Positions 45,985 to 55,832 of a DNA stretch of 64,000 nucleotides are shown here, in pieces. Numbering within the stretch: position 1 is the first letter of the stretch; each line of letters begins with the position of its first letter. The notes beneath the pieces are model-generated. The model made no database searches. It worked only from the letters and a program-made list of their open reading frames with translations, and was not told where the DNA came from. The position numbers and the translations under genes were made by a program. Origin of the DNA: Paraburkholderia sp. PGU19 (GTDB taxonomy: Bacteria > Pseudomonadota > Gammaproteobacteria > Burkholderiales > Burkholderiaceae); assembly GCF_013426915.1 (NCBI RefSeq), contig NZ_AP023181.1:992001-1056000 (forward strand), written 5' to 3'.

Positions 45985-46338
45985 TTACTGCCCGCCTTCC
46001 CGAATCGTCAGAGCATTCTTCACCGACGTGACGCCGGGAACGCCCTTCGCTATCGAGGTCGCCTTCTCGATCTGGGCCGGATCGGTCACGCCCCCAGCGA
46101 GCGTCACTGCGCCGCCCTTCACGAGAACATTGATGCCCGTCGTATCGACACCGCCCTTCGAAAGCGCGTGGGCCACTTTCTTACTCAGTGCCCGATTTGC
46201 CTTCCTGACGGAGGATTTCGATGCGCCTTGCGTTGTCGTCGTTGCGCTAGCGGCTTCGCTTCCCTGTGCCCAGGCATTGACGGAAGCCACGACGATCAAT
46301 GCAGCGCCAGCCAGCTTGAGTGTTTTGATTGCATTCAT
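45985..46338 (-). CDS. Periplasmic BON-domain protein
   Basis: A 117-residue exported protein. Signal peptide MNAIKTLKLAGAALIVVASV ending near NAWAQG. One BON domain follows (KKVAHALSKGGVDTTGINVL then VKGGAVTLAGGVTDPAQIEK and GVPGVTSVKNAL), as in OsmY-like phospholipid-associated proteins of the periplasm. Convergent with the MFS gene; stress-related function is likely by family only. Confidence 0.9.
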   Translation of the reverse strand: MNAIKTLKLAGAALIVVASVNAWAQGSEAASATTTTQGASKSSVRKANRALSKKVAHALSKGGVDTTGINVLVKGGAVTLAGGVTDPAQIEKATSIAKGVPGVTSVKNALTIREGGQ

Positions 46339-46385
46339 TAGATGCCCCTGTTTAAGTAACTCAACGAAAGATGCTGCCGACTACT

Positions 46386-47189
46386 TTAAGGCTTCACATT
46401 CTCTTGCCTGGTGCCCGTGGCAGCAGCAAGCCGGCTTTGTGCCGCGACGAGCTGGTCATCCGTGGTCGCCACCAGCCATAGACGTGCGTGCTCCATGAGC
46501 TGCCGGTTGTGGTCCTTCAACGGGCCCATCGCAGCCGCTGCCTTCCAGACCACCGGGCCGATCCGGCTCTTGCGGCCCGAGGGCGCGCCTACCAGCAGAC
46601 AATAAGGCCCCAACGGAAGCGATACAAACGGTAGTGCCGGACTTGCACGCACGCGCCAATCGATGAACGGCGTCTCGCTGATCAGCAGCGGCGAGGGCAA
46701 GCCGTAAAGCACACTGAAATCGTACAGCGACAGTTGCTCCCGAACGCCCACGTAAATACGCCGGATGTCATCGACAACCGCCGCGCGGATCTCGTCGTCG
46801 AACATCGGCTCCTGCGCATAGCGGGCCATTGCCTCGCGAGCCTCCGCCTGATAGGCGCTGAAGAGGCCGAGTTCCACGCAGTCCTGCACGGCGCGTTGAA
46901 TCTCCGCCACAGAACCCGCCTCATCTGGCGTGCCCAACTGCGCCGCCCGCAAGAACCGGGCAAGCCCCGCTTCCTGGATCGCAGGGCCCTCTGCGGCTAC
47001 CGCGTCTTCACCGTCCTTGTCGAGCGGCACATAAATATATTTCTCAGCAGCGAAACGTGATTTCTTGCCTTCATCGAACTTGATTTCGCCGTCGACGTAA
47101 TCCAGATAGCGTGTCCCGACTCGACCATGCTCCCAAATCCAGTTCTTCAAAAACGGGCGTAGCGGATGCAGTTTCTCTTGATCGGCCAT
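46386..47189 (-). CDS. Hypothetical protein, 267 residues
   Basis: I do not recognise this family. The ATG at 47189 has an excellent AGGAGG site. The protein is soluble, starts MADQEKLHPLRPFLKNWIWE, is Ala/Arg/Glu-rich and probably mainly helical, with a short beta-like patch in the middle (FVSLPLGPYCLLVGAPSG). No signal peptide or catalytic motif was seen. Codon use is normal, so it looks like a real gene. It lies between the BON protein and the YaiI-like gene, 71 bases after the latter's stop on the same strand, and may share a transcript with it. Confidence 0.7.
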   Translation of the reverse strand: MADQEKLHPLRPFLKNWIWEHGRVGTRYLDYVDGEIKFDEGKKSRFAAEKYIYVPLDKDGEDAVAAEGPAIQEAGLARFLRAAQLGTPDEAGSVAEIQRAVQDCVELGLFSAYQAEAREAMARYAQEPMFDDEIRAAVVDDIRRIYVGVREQLSLYDFSVLYGLPSPLLISETPFIDWRVRASPALPFVSLPLGPYCLLVGAPSGRKSRIGPVVWKAAAAMGPLKDHNRQLMEHARLWLVATTDDQLVAAQSRLAAATGTRQENVKP

Positions 47190-47259
47190 TGAAACCTCCT
47201 GGTGCGCCAGTATAGTTCCAATTCGCAGGTTGAAAACCACAGCGAATCACATTCGACGT

Positions 47260-47718
47260 TCAGGCTGGCGCCGCGCGATGCCGCGCGAGAAACCGGTCCA
47301 GTTGCCCCGCGAAGGTCTTGCTGTCGCGCGGACTGAAGGGCGCAGGACCGCCCGTATCGACGCCCGTGCTGCGCAGTTGATCCATCACGGCGCGCATGGT
47401 CAGGCGTTCCTCGATATTCTCGCGGCTGAACCAGCCGCCACGCGGGTCGAGCACGAAGGCGCCCTTGTCGAGCGCAGCAGCGGCAAGCGGGATGTCTGCG
47501 GTAATCACCAGATCGCCGGCCACGGCCAGTTCGACGATGCGGATATCGGCCGCGTCCGCGCCCGCCGGTACTTGCAGTGACTTGATATACGGCGAAGGCG
47601 GCGTCTGCAGATACCGGTTCGCTACGAGCGTCACACACACTTCGGCGCGACGCGCGGCCCGATACAGCATGTCCTTGATGACAACCGGGCAGGCGTCTGC
47701 GTCAACCAGCACTTGCAT
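47260..47718 (-). CDS. YaiI/YqxD family (DUF188) protein
   Basis: A 152-residue protein of the UPF0178/DUF188 family, a PIN-like fold. MQVLVDADACPVVIKDMLYR at the start, VELAVAGDLVITADIPLAA in the middle and the C-terminal PFSPRDSKTFAGQLDRFL are diagnostic. Acidic residues (DADAC, TADIP) would form a metal-binding nuclease-like site, but activity is unproven in the family. ATG 47718 follows GGGAG; a slightly longer start six codons upstream is possible. Confidence 0.92.
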   Translation of the reverse strand: MQVLVDADACPVVIKDMLYRAARRAEVCVTLVANRYLQTPPSPYIKSLQVPAGADAADIRIVELAVAGDLVITADIPLAAAALDKGAFVLDPRGGWFSRENIEERLTMRAVMDQLRSTGVDTGGPAPFSPRDSKTFAGQLDRFLARHRAAPA

Positions 47719-47892
47719 CTTGTCGCTCCCAATCACTGCATCGCTTCCGGCTGAACTTTTTCGAGGTCAGCGTGCGCCTCGTCGACCCGACCTTGCGATC
47801 AGCCGCGAACAATACTACTTCAAAACATGCAGGCCACTCGACAAAGCGCACCTGTCGACGACAGCGCGCCAGCACAATGCGCAGGCTTGCTG

Positions 47893-48525
47893 CTATCCGC
47901 GCCGCAACGAAGGTGAATAGCGGAACATGCCGATGCACACGTCCGTCAGAAACTCCGCATCGCGCGGCAGCATGATCGAATCGCGTTCCAGCAGCCAGTC
48001 TCGCAGCACGCCGCCAAGGAATGCATGCACGACGATCGACGCACGCCCGGTATCGAGATCGAACGGCAGTTGTCCTCTCGCGATTGCATTACGCAAGCCG
48101 CGCTCGAGATACATCCTTCCGTTGCGCGCCGCGTCGTGTTGCCGCTCGATCACCAGCATCATGTCTTTCGTATTTTCGCACTTCGTGAACAATACTTCGA
48201 ACACGCGGCGGCTATGCGGCTCGACCACGGCCTTACCGAGGAAATACAGCAGCAGTTGCCTGATCCTGCCGAGCGGGTCCGGCTCCGTGGCATCGGCGGT
48301 CGCTGCAACGAGCATTTCCATCGGCAGCATCACGCGGTTCGTCATCGCGACGAACAAATCGCTCTTATTGCGGAAGTGCCCGTATATCGCGCCACGCGTA
48401 CACCCCGCACGCATCGCGATATCCTCCAGCGACGTGCGGGACACGCCATGCTCCGCGAACAGCCGCTCGGCTGCATCGAGAATCTGGTCGCGCGTTTCCC
48501 GCGCCTGTTGTCGTGTTCGCCTCAT
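47893..48525 (-). CDS. TetR-family regulator downstream of the RND pump (AcrR-like)
   Basis: A 210-residue TetR regulator. Helix-turn-helix TSLEDIAMRAGCTRGAIYGH with the flanking HFRNKSDLF is of the AcrR/BpeR type that represses RND efflux genes. It is the last gene on the same strand as the efflux operon, 60 bases after the pump stop, and may be co-transcribed as a feedback repressor. C-terminal ligand domain spans residues 60-205. Its ribosome binding site is weak. Confidence 0.9.
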   Translation of the reverse strand: MRRTRQQARETRDQILDAAERLFAEHGVSRTSLEDIAMRAGCTRGAIYGHFRNKSDLFVAMTNRVMLPMEMLVAATADATEPDPLGRIRQLLLYFLGKAVVEPHSRRVFEVLFTKCENTKDMMLVIERQHDAARNGRMYLERGLRNAIARGQLPFDLDTGRASIVVHAFLGGVLRDWLLERDSIMLPRDAEFLTDVCIGMFRYSPSLRRG

Positions 48526-48585
48526 CGGTCGTTGTACCGGTTCGAGACTGGCCAGAAAACGCCGCGCGCGGCAAGTGTTGGTTCG

Positions 48586-51500
48586 TCAAGCCGGCGCCCC
48601 CGTCCCTGGCGTCCCGCCGGGCGGCGGTCCGTCGAGCGGCACACCGTCCTTCGGCGTTCCATCTTCGTGTCCGCCCGACGCGGCACCATCGCCGCCGTGA
48701 TGCGGCATCTTGTGCGACACCTCGTCGAGCTTGTCGCCGAGCAGGCGGCGCACGACCACATAGAACACGGGTATCAGCAGCAGACCCAGAAACGTTGCAA
48801 ACAGCATCCCGCCGATCACGCCCGTGCCGATCTCGTGACGTGAAGAGGCGCCCGCCCCCGACGAGATCACGAGCGGGAACACGCCGAGAATGAACGCCAT
48901 CGACGTCATCAGGATCGGACGCAGCCGCAATCGGGCCGCCGTCAGCACCGCGTCGCGCAGTGTCATGCCGTGCAACTGTCCCTCCACCGCGAACTCGACG
49001 ATCAGGATCGCGTTCTTCGCCGCGAGGCCGATCACTGTCACGAGGCCGATCTTGAAGTAGATGTCGTTCGGCACGCTGAAGGTCAGGCAGAACGCGAGCA
49101 TGCCGAGCATGCCAAGCGGCACCACCAGCAGCACCGACGCGGGTATCGACCAGCTTTCGTACAGCGCCGCGAGACACAGAAACACCACCACGATCGACAG
49201 CGCCATCAGCGTGGTCGCCGACGATCCCGACAGCAACTCCTGATACGACTGCCCGGTCCAGTCACCCGCGAAGCCGCTCGGCAACTGATGGTTGATGATG
49301 TCGTTGAGCGTATCGATCGCCTGCCCCGTCGAGTAACCGGGCGCCGAGTTGCCGACGATCTCGATGGCCGAATAGCCGTTGTAGCGTGGCAGCACCGTCG
49401 GCCCAAACGCCCATTTGGCATTCACGACGCTCGCGAGCGGCACCATGTTGTAGGGGGCAATCGCCGTATTGGCGGGCGACGGATCGACGGGTGTGACGAA
49501 ACCATTCGAGCCGACGGCCGGGCCTGTGCTGGCCGTCGTGGCCGAACTGCTCTTGCTGGAAGACGCCTGACTCGACGACCCGCCGGCTGCGAAAACACTC
49601 GGCGTGTAGAGGTGCTGAAGCGCGTCGAGCGACATCCGGAACGGCGCATCCGCCTGGATATAGACACGCTTCACGCGGCCGCCGTACGTAAACTGGTCGA
49701 TATAGAACGGTGCGAGTTCCATCTCGAGCGTTTGATACACATCCGTCAGCGACAGGCCCATCGCCTGCGCCTGCGTGCGATCCACCGCGATGTCCAGTTG
49801 CGGCGAGTTTGGCAGCGAGTTCGGCCGGATGCCGAACAGCACGGGACTTTTCGCCGCGCTGGTGAGCAGCGTGCGCTCCGCCTCGCCCAGTTCGGCGCGC
49901 GATTGCCCCGAGCGCGCCTGCAGATACATGTCGATGCCGCCGAACTGACTCAGGCCGCGAATGGTCGGCAGGTTCACCGCGAAAATCTGCGCGTCGGGGA
50001 TCGACGACAGAATGCGGTTGATCTGCGGGATCATCTTCATTGCCGTTTCGGAGCGGTCCTTCCAGTCAGACAGCTTGATGAACGACATGCCGACGTTTTC
50101 GCTCGTACCAACAAAGCTGAAACCTTCAGGCTGGAAGATGCCGACGATGTCCTTGCCGAGCGGACTGTTGGCGAGCTTGTCGCGCAATTCGGCCATCACG
50201 TGGTCGGTGCGCTGCAAGGTCGAACCGGGCGGCAGGTTGACGAGCGCCAGCACGAAGCCCTGATCTTCGTCGGGCACGAAGCTGGTCGGCAGCTTCGTGT
50301 ACAGGAAGCACGTCAGCACGAGCACGATCGCAAACGCCATCATCCAGCGTGGCGCGTGATGCACCGCCTTGCCCACATGGCTGAGATAGTGTTTCGTCGT
50401 CCAGTCGAAGGTCCGGTCGAACCATCGATAAAACGCGTTCTTCTTCGTCTGGTGTTCGGTCCTGAGAATCGCGGCGCACAGCGAAGGGGTGAACGACATC
50501 GCCAGAAACGCGGAGAATCCCATCGACACCGCAATCGTCAGCGCGAACTGCGCGTAAATGATGCCCGTTGCACCAGGCTGCAGCGCGGACGGCACGAACA
50601 CGGCCGTCAGCACCACCGTAATCGCGATGATGGCGCCCGTGATCTGCTTCATCGCCTTGCGGGTCGCCTCACGCGGCTCCATGTGCTCTTCGCTCATGAT
50701 GCGCTCGACGTTCTCGATCACGACGATCGCATCGTCCACCACGATGCCGATTGCGAGCACCATGCCGAACAGCGTCAACTGGTTGAGCGTGTAATGCAGC
50801 GCGGAAAGACCGATGAAAGTACCGAGCAGTGCGACGGGAATCACGAGCGTCGGAATGATCGTCGCGCGCAGGTTCTGCAGGAAGATCAGCATCACGAAGA
50901 ACACCAGCAGGATGGCCTCGATGAGCGTGCGGATCACGTCAGTGATCGATGCGGTGATAAAGGGCGTGGTGTCGTACGGCACGCTCCATGTGACGCCTTC
51001 CGGCAGGTCGCGCGCGAGCGTATCCATCGTCGCCTTCACCGCTTTCTCGACCTTCAGCGCATTGGCGCCCGGCAGAAGGAACACGGCAAGGCCGCCGGCT
51101 GGCTTGCCGTTGTACATGGGTGCCTGTCCGTAAGTCTGCGAGCCGAACGAGATGCGCGCGACGTCGCTCAGTTTGACCGTGGTGCCATTGCTGTTCGATA
51201 CGACGATGATGTCGCGGAACTGCTGGAGCGACGAAAAGAGACTGTCGCCGGAAACGGTTGCCGTGAACACCTGGCCCTTCACGGCAGGATCGGCGCCGAG
51301 CGAACCCGCCGCGAATTGCGCGTTCTGTCCGCTCACGGCATTGAGTACCTGTGTGGTCGACAGGCCGTAGCTCTGCAGCTTGTCGGGATCGAGCCAGATC
51401 CGCACCGCGTATTCCGAGCCGAGCAGCGTCGTGTTGCCGACGCCCGTCACGCGCCCGATCACAGGCTGGATCTGCGACGCCAGAATGTCGGAGAGCCGCC

Positions 51501-51954
51501 CCGCATCGATCGAAGCATTGTTCGACTGCAGCGCGATGAACAGCAGAATGTCCGGGCTCGACTTCGCGACGATCACGCCCTGCTGCGTCACCTGCGACGG
51601 CAACAGCGGCTCGGCGAGCGTGACCTTGTTCTGGACCTGCACCTGCGCAATATCCGGATTGGTGCCCGTCGCGAACGTGAGGATGATCTGCGTCTGGCCA
51701 TTCGAGCTCGACGTCGAGCTGAAGTACAGCAGATTGTCGATGCCCGTGAGCTGTTGCTCGATCACCTGCGTCACGGTCGATTCCATCGTCTGCGAGCTCG
51801 CGCCCGGGTATTGCGCCGTGACGGTCACTTGCGGCGGCGCGATGTCCGGATACGAATCGATCCCCATGCCGCGCACAGCGATGATGCCGAACAGGCAAAT
51901 GAGGATCGCGATGACCCACGCGAAAACAGGGCGGTCGATAAAGAAACTCGGCAT
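48586..51954 (-). CDS. RND (HAE1) multidrug efflux pump
   Basis: A 1122-residue proton-driven inner membrane pump. Starts MPSFFIDRPVFAWVIAILI; helix 4 has GIVVDDAIVVIENVERIM with the proton-relay Asp pair; twelve membrane helices and two large periplasmic loops are recognisable. Oddities: a Ser/Ala-rich low-complexity insert at about residues 788-838 (around SSSQASSSKSSSATTASTG) in the second periplasmic loop before NMVPLASV, and a His/Gly/Pro-rich C-terminal tail after DEVSHKMPHH. These explain the extra length over the usual 1040-1060. The RBS TAGGAGA overlaps the fusion-protein stop. Substrates are unknown. Confidence 0.94.
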   Translation of the reverse strand: MPSFFIDRPVFAWVIAILICLFGIIAVRGMGIDSYPDIAPPQVTVTAQYPGASSQTMESTVTQVIEQQLTGIDNLLYFSSTSSSNGQTQIILTFATGTNPDIAQVQVQNKVTLAEPLLPSQVTQQGVIVAKSSPDILLFIALQSNNASIDAGRLSDILASQIQPVIGRVTGVGNTTLLGSEYAVRIWLDPDKLQSYGLSTTQVLNAVSGQNAQFAAGSLGADPAVKGQVFTATVSGDSLFSSLQQFRDIIVVSNSNGTTVKLSDVARISFGSQTYGQAPMYNGKPAGGLAVFLLPGANALKVEKAVKATMDTLARDLPEGVTWSVPYDTTPFITASITDVIRTLIEAILLVFFVMLIFLQNLRATIIPTLVIPVALLGTFIGLSALHYTLNQLTLFGMVLAIGIVVDDAIVVIENVERIMSEEHMEPREATRKAMKQITGAIIAITVVLTAVFVPSALQPGATGIIYAQFALTIAVSMGFSAFLAMSFTPSLCAAILRTEHQTKKNAFYRWFDRTFDWTTKHYLSHVGKAVHHAPRWMMAFAIVLVLTCFLYTKLPTSFVPDEDQGFVLALVNLPPGSTLQRTDHVMAELRDKLANSPLGKDIVGIFQPEGFSFVGTSENVGMSFIKLSDWKDRSETAMKMIPQINRILSSIPDAQIFAVNLPTIRGLSQFGGIDMYLQARSGQSRAELGEAERTLLTSAAKSPVLFGIRPNSLPNSPQLDIAVDRTQAQAMGLSLTDVYQTLEMELAPFYIDQFTYGGRVKRVYIQADAPFRMSLDALQHLYTPSVFAAGGSSSQASSSKSSSATTASTGPAVGSNGFVTPVDPSPANTAIAPYNMVPLASVVNAKWAFGPTVLPRYNGYSAIEIVGNSAPGYSTGQAIDTLNDIINHQLPSGFAGDWTGQSYQELLSGSSATTLMALSIVVVFLCLAALYESWSIPASVLLVVPLGMLGMLAFCLTFSVPNDIYFKIGLVTVIGLAAKNAILIVEFAVEGQLHGMTLRDAVLTAARLRLRPILMTSMAFILGVFPLVISSGAGASSRHEIGTGVIGGMLFATFLGLLLIPVFYVVVRRLLGDKLDEVSHKMPHHGGDGAASGGHEDGTPKDGVPLDGPPPGGTPGTGAPA

Positions 51955-51964
51955 GAGCGGTCTC

Positions 51965-53200
51965 CTACTTCGCCATGCCGGCCGAAGCCGCTGCGGCCGA
52001 TGATGCCGCCGCGCCCGGAGAAGAAGCCGCCGCACCCGATGAAGCCGCCGACGCGGCAGCCGGTGGCTGCCACGCGACAGTCTTCACAGGCGCCCCTTCA
52101 TGCGCAAACTGCACGCCCGTCACGATGACCTCGTCGCCATCGTTCAGGCCGTGCGTCACGATCCAGTTGTTGCCGAGGCTATTCGTCGTCTCGACGTCCC
52201 TGCGCGCCACCTTGCCATCGCCGCCGACCAGCAGCATATAGCCGCCCGTCGTATCGCGCAGCAAGGCCTGCTGCGGGACCAGGAACACATTGTTCTGCCG
52301 GCCGAAATCGACCGTCAGCGAGACGAACATGCCGGGCAGAAGACGCCGCTGCGGATTCGCGACCAGCGCGCGCAGATTGACGGCCCCCGTCGACGCGTTC
52401 ACCGTCACGTCGGAGAAATCGAGCGTGCCCGCGCTGCCGTACGGCGCGCCATTGGGCAACGCGATGCGCACCGAGACCTGATTCTGCTGCGAAAGGTCGA
52501 CGGTGCCGCCCGTTTGCGATTGCTGCAGCGTCGCGAGATCGGCGGAGCTGATCGTGAAGTTCACGTACATCGGGTCGATCTGCTGGATCGTCGTCAACAA
52601 CGTGCCGTTGCCACCCGAGTCGGTCGTGCTGCTGCCGACCACCGCGCCCGCCGTGACCTGTTGCTGGCCAGCGATGCCGCCGATCGGTGCGGTCACGCGC
52701 GTGTAATCGAGCAAGATGCGTGCGCTCTGCACGGTCGCCTCGTCGGCCTTCACCTTGGCGGCCGCGCTGCGCTCGGCGGCGTCGGAGTTGTCGACGGTTT
52801 GCTGCGAGATCGAACCGGCGGGCAGCAGCTTCCGGTTGCGCTCGGCGGTGATGTGATCGTTGATGTAGGTGGCGCGATCCTCGGCCAGGATCGCGAGATC
52901 GTTGTCGAGCTGCGCGCGATAGAACGTCGGATCGATCTCGAACAGCAACTGTCCCGCGCGCACCTGTGAGCCTTCCGCGTAATTGCGCTTGAGCAGCACG
53001 CCCGACACGCGCGCCGTGACGTTCGCGCTGTAGTAAGGCGAAAGCCGCCCGACGAAGCGGCGTTCTAGCGGCACCGACTGCGCTTGCACCTTCACCGTCG
53101 AGACCTGCGGCGGCGGTGGCGGCGGCGCCTTTTTCGAGCACGCGGCGAGCACGATCAGACACAGACATAACAACGACACGCGTTCCAAACGTGACTTCAT
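51965..53200 (-). CDS. RND efflux periplasmic adaptor (membrane fusion) lipoprotein
   Basis: A 411-residue AcrA/MexA-type adaptor. Lipoprotein signal with lipobox LAAC at about residue 20, then a proline-rich linker (PPPPPPQVS), a lipoyl/hairpin domain (GQLLFEIDPTFYRAQLDND through DYTRVTAPIGGIAGQQQV) and a beta-barrel region (VSLTVDFGRQNNVFLVPQQA). The last 30 residues are an unusual Ala/Ser/Pro repeat. Links the pump to the outer membrane factor encoded upstream. GGAG precedes ATG 53200. Confidence 0.93.
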   Translation of the reverse strand: MKSRLERVSLLCLCLIVLAACSKKAPPPPPPQVSTVKVQAQSVPLERRFVGRLSPYYSANVTARVSGVLLKRNYAEGSQVRAGQLLFEIDPTFYRAQLDNDLAILAEDRATYINDHITAERNRKLLPAGSISQQTVDNSDAAERSAAAKVKADEATVQSARILLDYTRVTAPIGGIAGQQQVTAGAVVGSSTTDSGGNGTLLTTIQQIDPMYVNFTISSADLATLQQSQTGGTVDLSQQNQVSVRIALPNGAPYGSAGTLDFSDVTVNASTGAVNLRALVANPQRRLLPGMFVSLTVDFGRQNNVFLVPQQALLRDTTGGYMLLVGGDGKVARRDVETTNSLGNNWIVTHGLNDGDEVIVTGVQFAHEGAPVKTVAWQPPAAASAASSGAAASSPGAAASSAAAASAGMAK

Positions 53201-53306
53201 GAGAACTCCGTTGTTGCGTGACACTGGCACGCGCGGGCTGCATGTCTGCATGCGGGCGCTCCCGTGTCGGGTGAATCGTTGTGAACTGCGTGTGCGTCAA
53301 ACGTGT

Positions 53307-54884
53307 TCAGTCGGCAGAGCTCGTGGATTGCTGCGCGACAGGTCGACCCGCGCTTCCCGAAGCCGGCGATGCAGCGTCGGCGTCATCGCGCTGCCAGCCG
53401 CCGCCGAGATTTTTCACGAGCAGCACGTGATTCTGCGCGAGCAAGGCCTGCGTATCGCGCAGACTCTGTTGCGCCTGGATCAATGTCAGCCGCTGATTCA
53501 ACACGTTTTGCTGGCTGACTGCGCCGGCATTGAACTGCGCCTCTTCGCTCGCGAACAATCGCGCGTTGCTATCGAGCACATGCGCGAACGCGCTTTCCTG
53601 CGCCCGCAGATGATTCATCGACGACAGGCTGTCTTCCACGCTCTGGAATGCCGTGAGCACCGTATTGCGGTAGTTGGCCACGTCTTCGTCATACGTGGCG
53701 CGCGCCTGGTGCACGGCAGCCGTGCGCGCGCCGCCGTCGAAAATGGTTTGCGCAAGATCCGGCCCGAGCGTCCAGAAGCGGTTCGGCACCGTGAACAGAT
53801 GAGCGAGCGTGCTGTGCGCGAAGCCGCCTTCAGCCGATAGCGTCAAGGTCGGAAAGAACGCGGCTTCGGCCACGCCGATACTCGCATTCGCGGCTGCCGC
53901 CGTGCGTTCGGCGCTGACCACGTCGTAGCGCCGCTCGAGCAGTTGCGAAGGCAGCGACGTCGGCACGGCGGGCGCCATGAAGTGATAGTCGGGATCGGGC
54001 GGGATGCTGAACGACTCAGGCGGCACGCCCGCCAGCACGGCAAGTGCGTGTTCGTCATGTTCGCGGTTGATTTCCGTCGTCTGCAGATCGGCGATCACCG
54101 TCTCCAGATCTTCTTGCGCGACCAGCACGTCGTCGTTGGAGGCGCCGCCCTGGGCGTAGGCCGTCTGCACAATTGCGAGGATGCGCCCGTACGCGTCCAG
54201 CTGTTCCTTCAGCGCGCGGATGTCGTAGTCGGCTTGACGCAACTGGAAGTAATCGGTCGCGACGCTGGCCGCAATGGAAATGCGCTCGCCGGCGAGTTGC
54301 GCGTCGGACGCCTGCGCGTTGGCCTTCGCTTCCTCGATCTGACGCCGTATCTGGCCCCACAGGTCCAGTTCCCAAGTGACGGCCCCGAGCGCGACGATGC
54401 TGTTGCCCGCTCCGCCCGCCGCCGAGGTCGACGTCGACGCCCCGGACCCGCGGCTCGCGCTTAGCCCGGTGACGTTGCCGCCCGAACGCGCGCCGGACAG
54501 ACCCGCCGTCACGGTCGGGAACAGGCCCGCACGGTTCGCCTCGACCGTCGCGAGCGCGAGGCGATAGGCGGCCTCCGCCGCGGCGATCGACTGGTTCGCC
54601 CGCAACGCCTGATCGACGAGGTCGTTGAGCTTGTCGTCGCCGTACATCCGCCACCACGTACTGTCGATCGCGGCTTGCGGGTTCGCATCGGCGCGCTGCC
54701 AGTCGACGCCTTCCTTGAACCCTTCAGGAATCTGCGCTTCGGGCCTGCGATAGTCCGGGCCCATCATGCAAGCGGCCAGCGACATAACAACGACGAGCAC
54801 GACGCCGCCCAGCGCCGCGAAACGCCATTGCGTTCTTCCACACCCTGCGCGCACAACATTCGACGCACGCGAAGCTGTTTTCAT
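53307..54884 (-). CDS. RND efflux outer membrane factor lipoprotein (OprM/NodT family)
   Basis: A 525-residue TolC-like channel. The signal peptide ends in MSLAAC (lipobox Cys about residue 39) followed by MMGPDYRRPEAQIPEGF, the usual NodT-family start. Two outer membrane efflux repeats (LALATVEANRAGLFPTVTAG and VGVAEAAFFPTLTLSAEGG-like sequence) provide the barrel strands and helical tunnel. First gene of the three-component operon; strong GGAGG precedes the ATG. 102 bp of AT-rich DNA separates it from the TetR gene upstream. Confidence 0.93.
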   Translation of the reverse strand: MKTASRASNVVRAGCGRTQWRFAALGGVVLVVVMSLAACMMGPDYRRPEAQIPEGFKEGVDWQRADANPQAAIDSTWWRMYGDDKLNDLVDQALRANQSIAAAEAAYRLALATVEANRAGLFPTVTAGLSGARSGGNVTGLSASRGSGASTSTSAAGGAGNSIVALGAVTWELDLWGQIRRQIEEAKANAQASDAQLAGERISIAASVATDYFQLRQADYDIRALKEQLDAYGRILAIVQTAYAQGGASNDDVLVAQEDLETVIADLQTTEINREHDEHALAVLAGVPPESFSIPPDPDYHFMAPAVPTSLPSQLLERRYDVVSAERTAAAANASIGVAEAAFFPTLTLSAEGGFAHSTLAHLFTVPNRFWTLGPDLAQTIFDGGARTAAVHQARATYDEDVANYRNTVLTAFQSVEDSLSSMNHLRAQESAFAHVLDSNARLFASEEAQFNAGAVSQQNVLNQRLTLIQAQQSLRDTQALLAQNHVLLVKNLGGGWQRDDADAASPASGSAGRPVAQQSTSSAD

Positions 54885-54986
54885 GCATGTGCCTCCATTG
54901 ACTGGATCGGCATTCCGACAAAAGCGATTTACTTCGTATGACTAATTTATTTGAATGAAAACCGACAATGTTTTGAAAGTTTTGTT

Positions 54987-55634
54987 TCACCGGGTCAAGC
55001 ACCCTGCGGTGAAAATCCTGACCGCCTGCTTCGCGATCAATTGACGTCTCGCTGCGCTCGGGCGCCGCGCACCCATGAGCAGCATTCTGGCGCGCACACC
55101 GCCTAGCACCAGATGCACGAACTGCTCGGTGGCGAGTTCGACGTCGTCGAATTCGAGCTCACCGTTTTCGACCGCTGCGCGCAGATAGCCTTCGAGCGGT
55201 TCGATACCGATCAGCCGCCCACGCTCCTGATACAGCCCGGCCGAGAGCGCGGGAAAGCGGCGTGTCTCGACCAGCAGCACCCAGTAAAGCTGGGTCATTT
55301 CATCGCGAGTGCCGATGTCGAGCAGGTGCAGCGCCGCTCTTTCGAGCACGTCGACCGGTTCACCGCCGCTCGTGACGATGTGCCGGAGTTGCTCCTGCCA
55401 GGTCCGCCCCAGCGTTTCCAGAATCGCGCTAAACAACTGCTCTTTGCTGCCGAAATGACAATAAAGCGTCTTCTTCGCCACGCCCGCATCGCGAGCAATG
55501 TCGTCTAGACTGGTCTCCCGGAAGCCAACCGTCAGGAAGCGTTTTTTGGCGCTCGCGACCACTGCGCGAAGTCGAGCCTGCGACTCGCATCGCGTCAAGC
55601 GTCCACCCGGCCCGTGCTTGCGATCTGGATTCAT
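54987..55634 (-). CDS. TetR-family regulator upstream of the efflux operon
   Basis: A 215-residue TetR protein. Helix-turn-helix region TSLDDIARDAGVAKKTLYCH with FGSKEQLFSAILE. Its C-terminal domain (residues 85-205) resembles the AefR-like group with TQLYWVLLVETRRFPALS. It lies on the same strand just before the outer membrane factor gene, so it could be the first gene of the operon or be transcribed separately. I chose ATG 55634 (MNPDRKHGP); the longer frame extends into likely non-coding DNA. Confidence 0.9.
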   Translation of the reverse strand: MNPDRKHGPGGRLTRCESQARLRAVVASAKKRFLTVGFRETSLDDIARDAGVAKKTLYCHFGSKEQLFSAILETLGRTWQEQLRHIVTSGGEPVDVLERAALHLLDIGTRDEMTQLYWVLLVETRRFPALSAGLYQERGRLIGIEPLEGYLRAAVENGELEFDDVELATEQFVHLVLGGVRARMLLMGARRPSAARRQLIAKQAVRIFTAGCLTR

Positions 55635-55832
55635 GGCGTCCGAAAACGGGCCGTATGGAAACTCTACTGGCGAGTTTCCACTCCGTGTCTTCAATATAGG
55701 GACGTGCCATGCGCACGCGCCGACGACCACAGCCTCACGCAGTATAGTCAATGAATTCCGCTTGGGGCATTCGACAAATAACTATTGTTGTTCGTGCAAT
55801 TGAATCATTAATCGTCACTTCTCGCGACAGAG

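Noticed and set aside
48970..52128. Plus-strand frame of over 1000 codons opposite the RND pump
   Set aside because: Antisense shadow of a well-supported pump gene; low-complexity Arg/His content and no recognisable domain.
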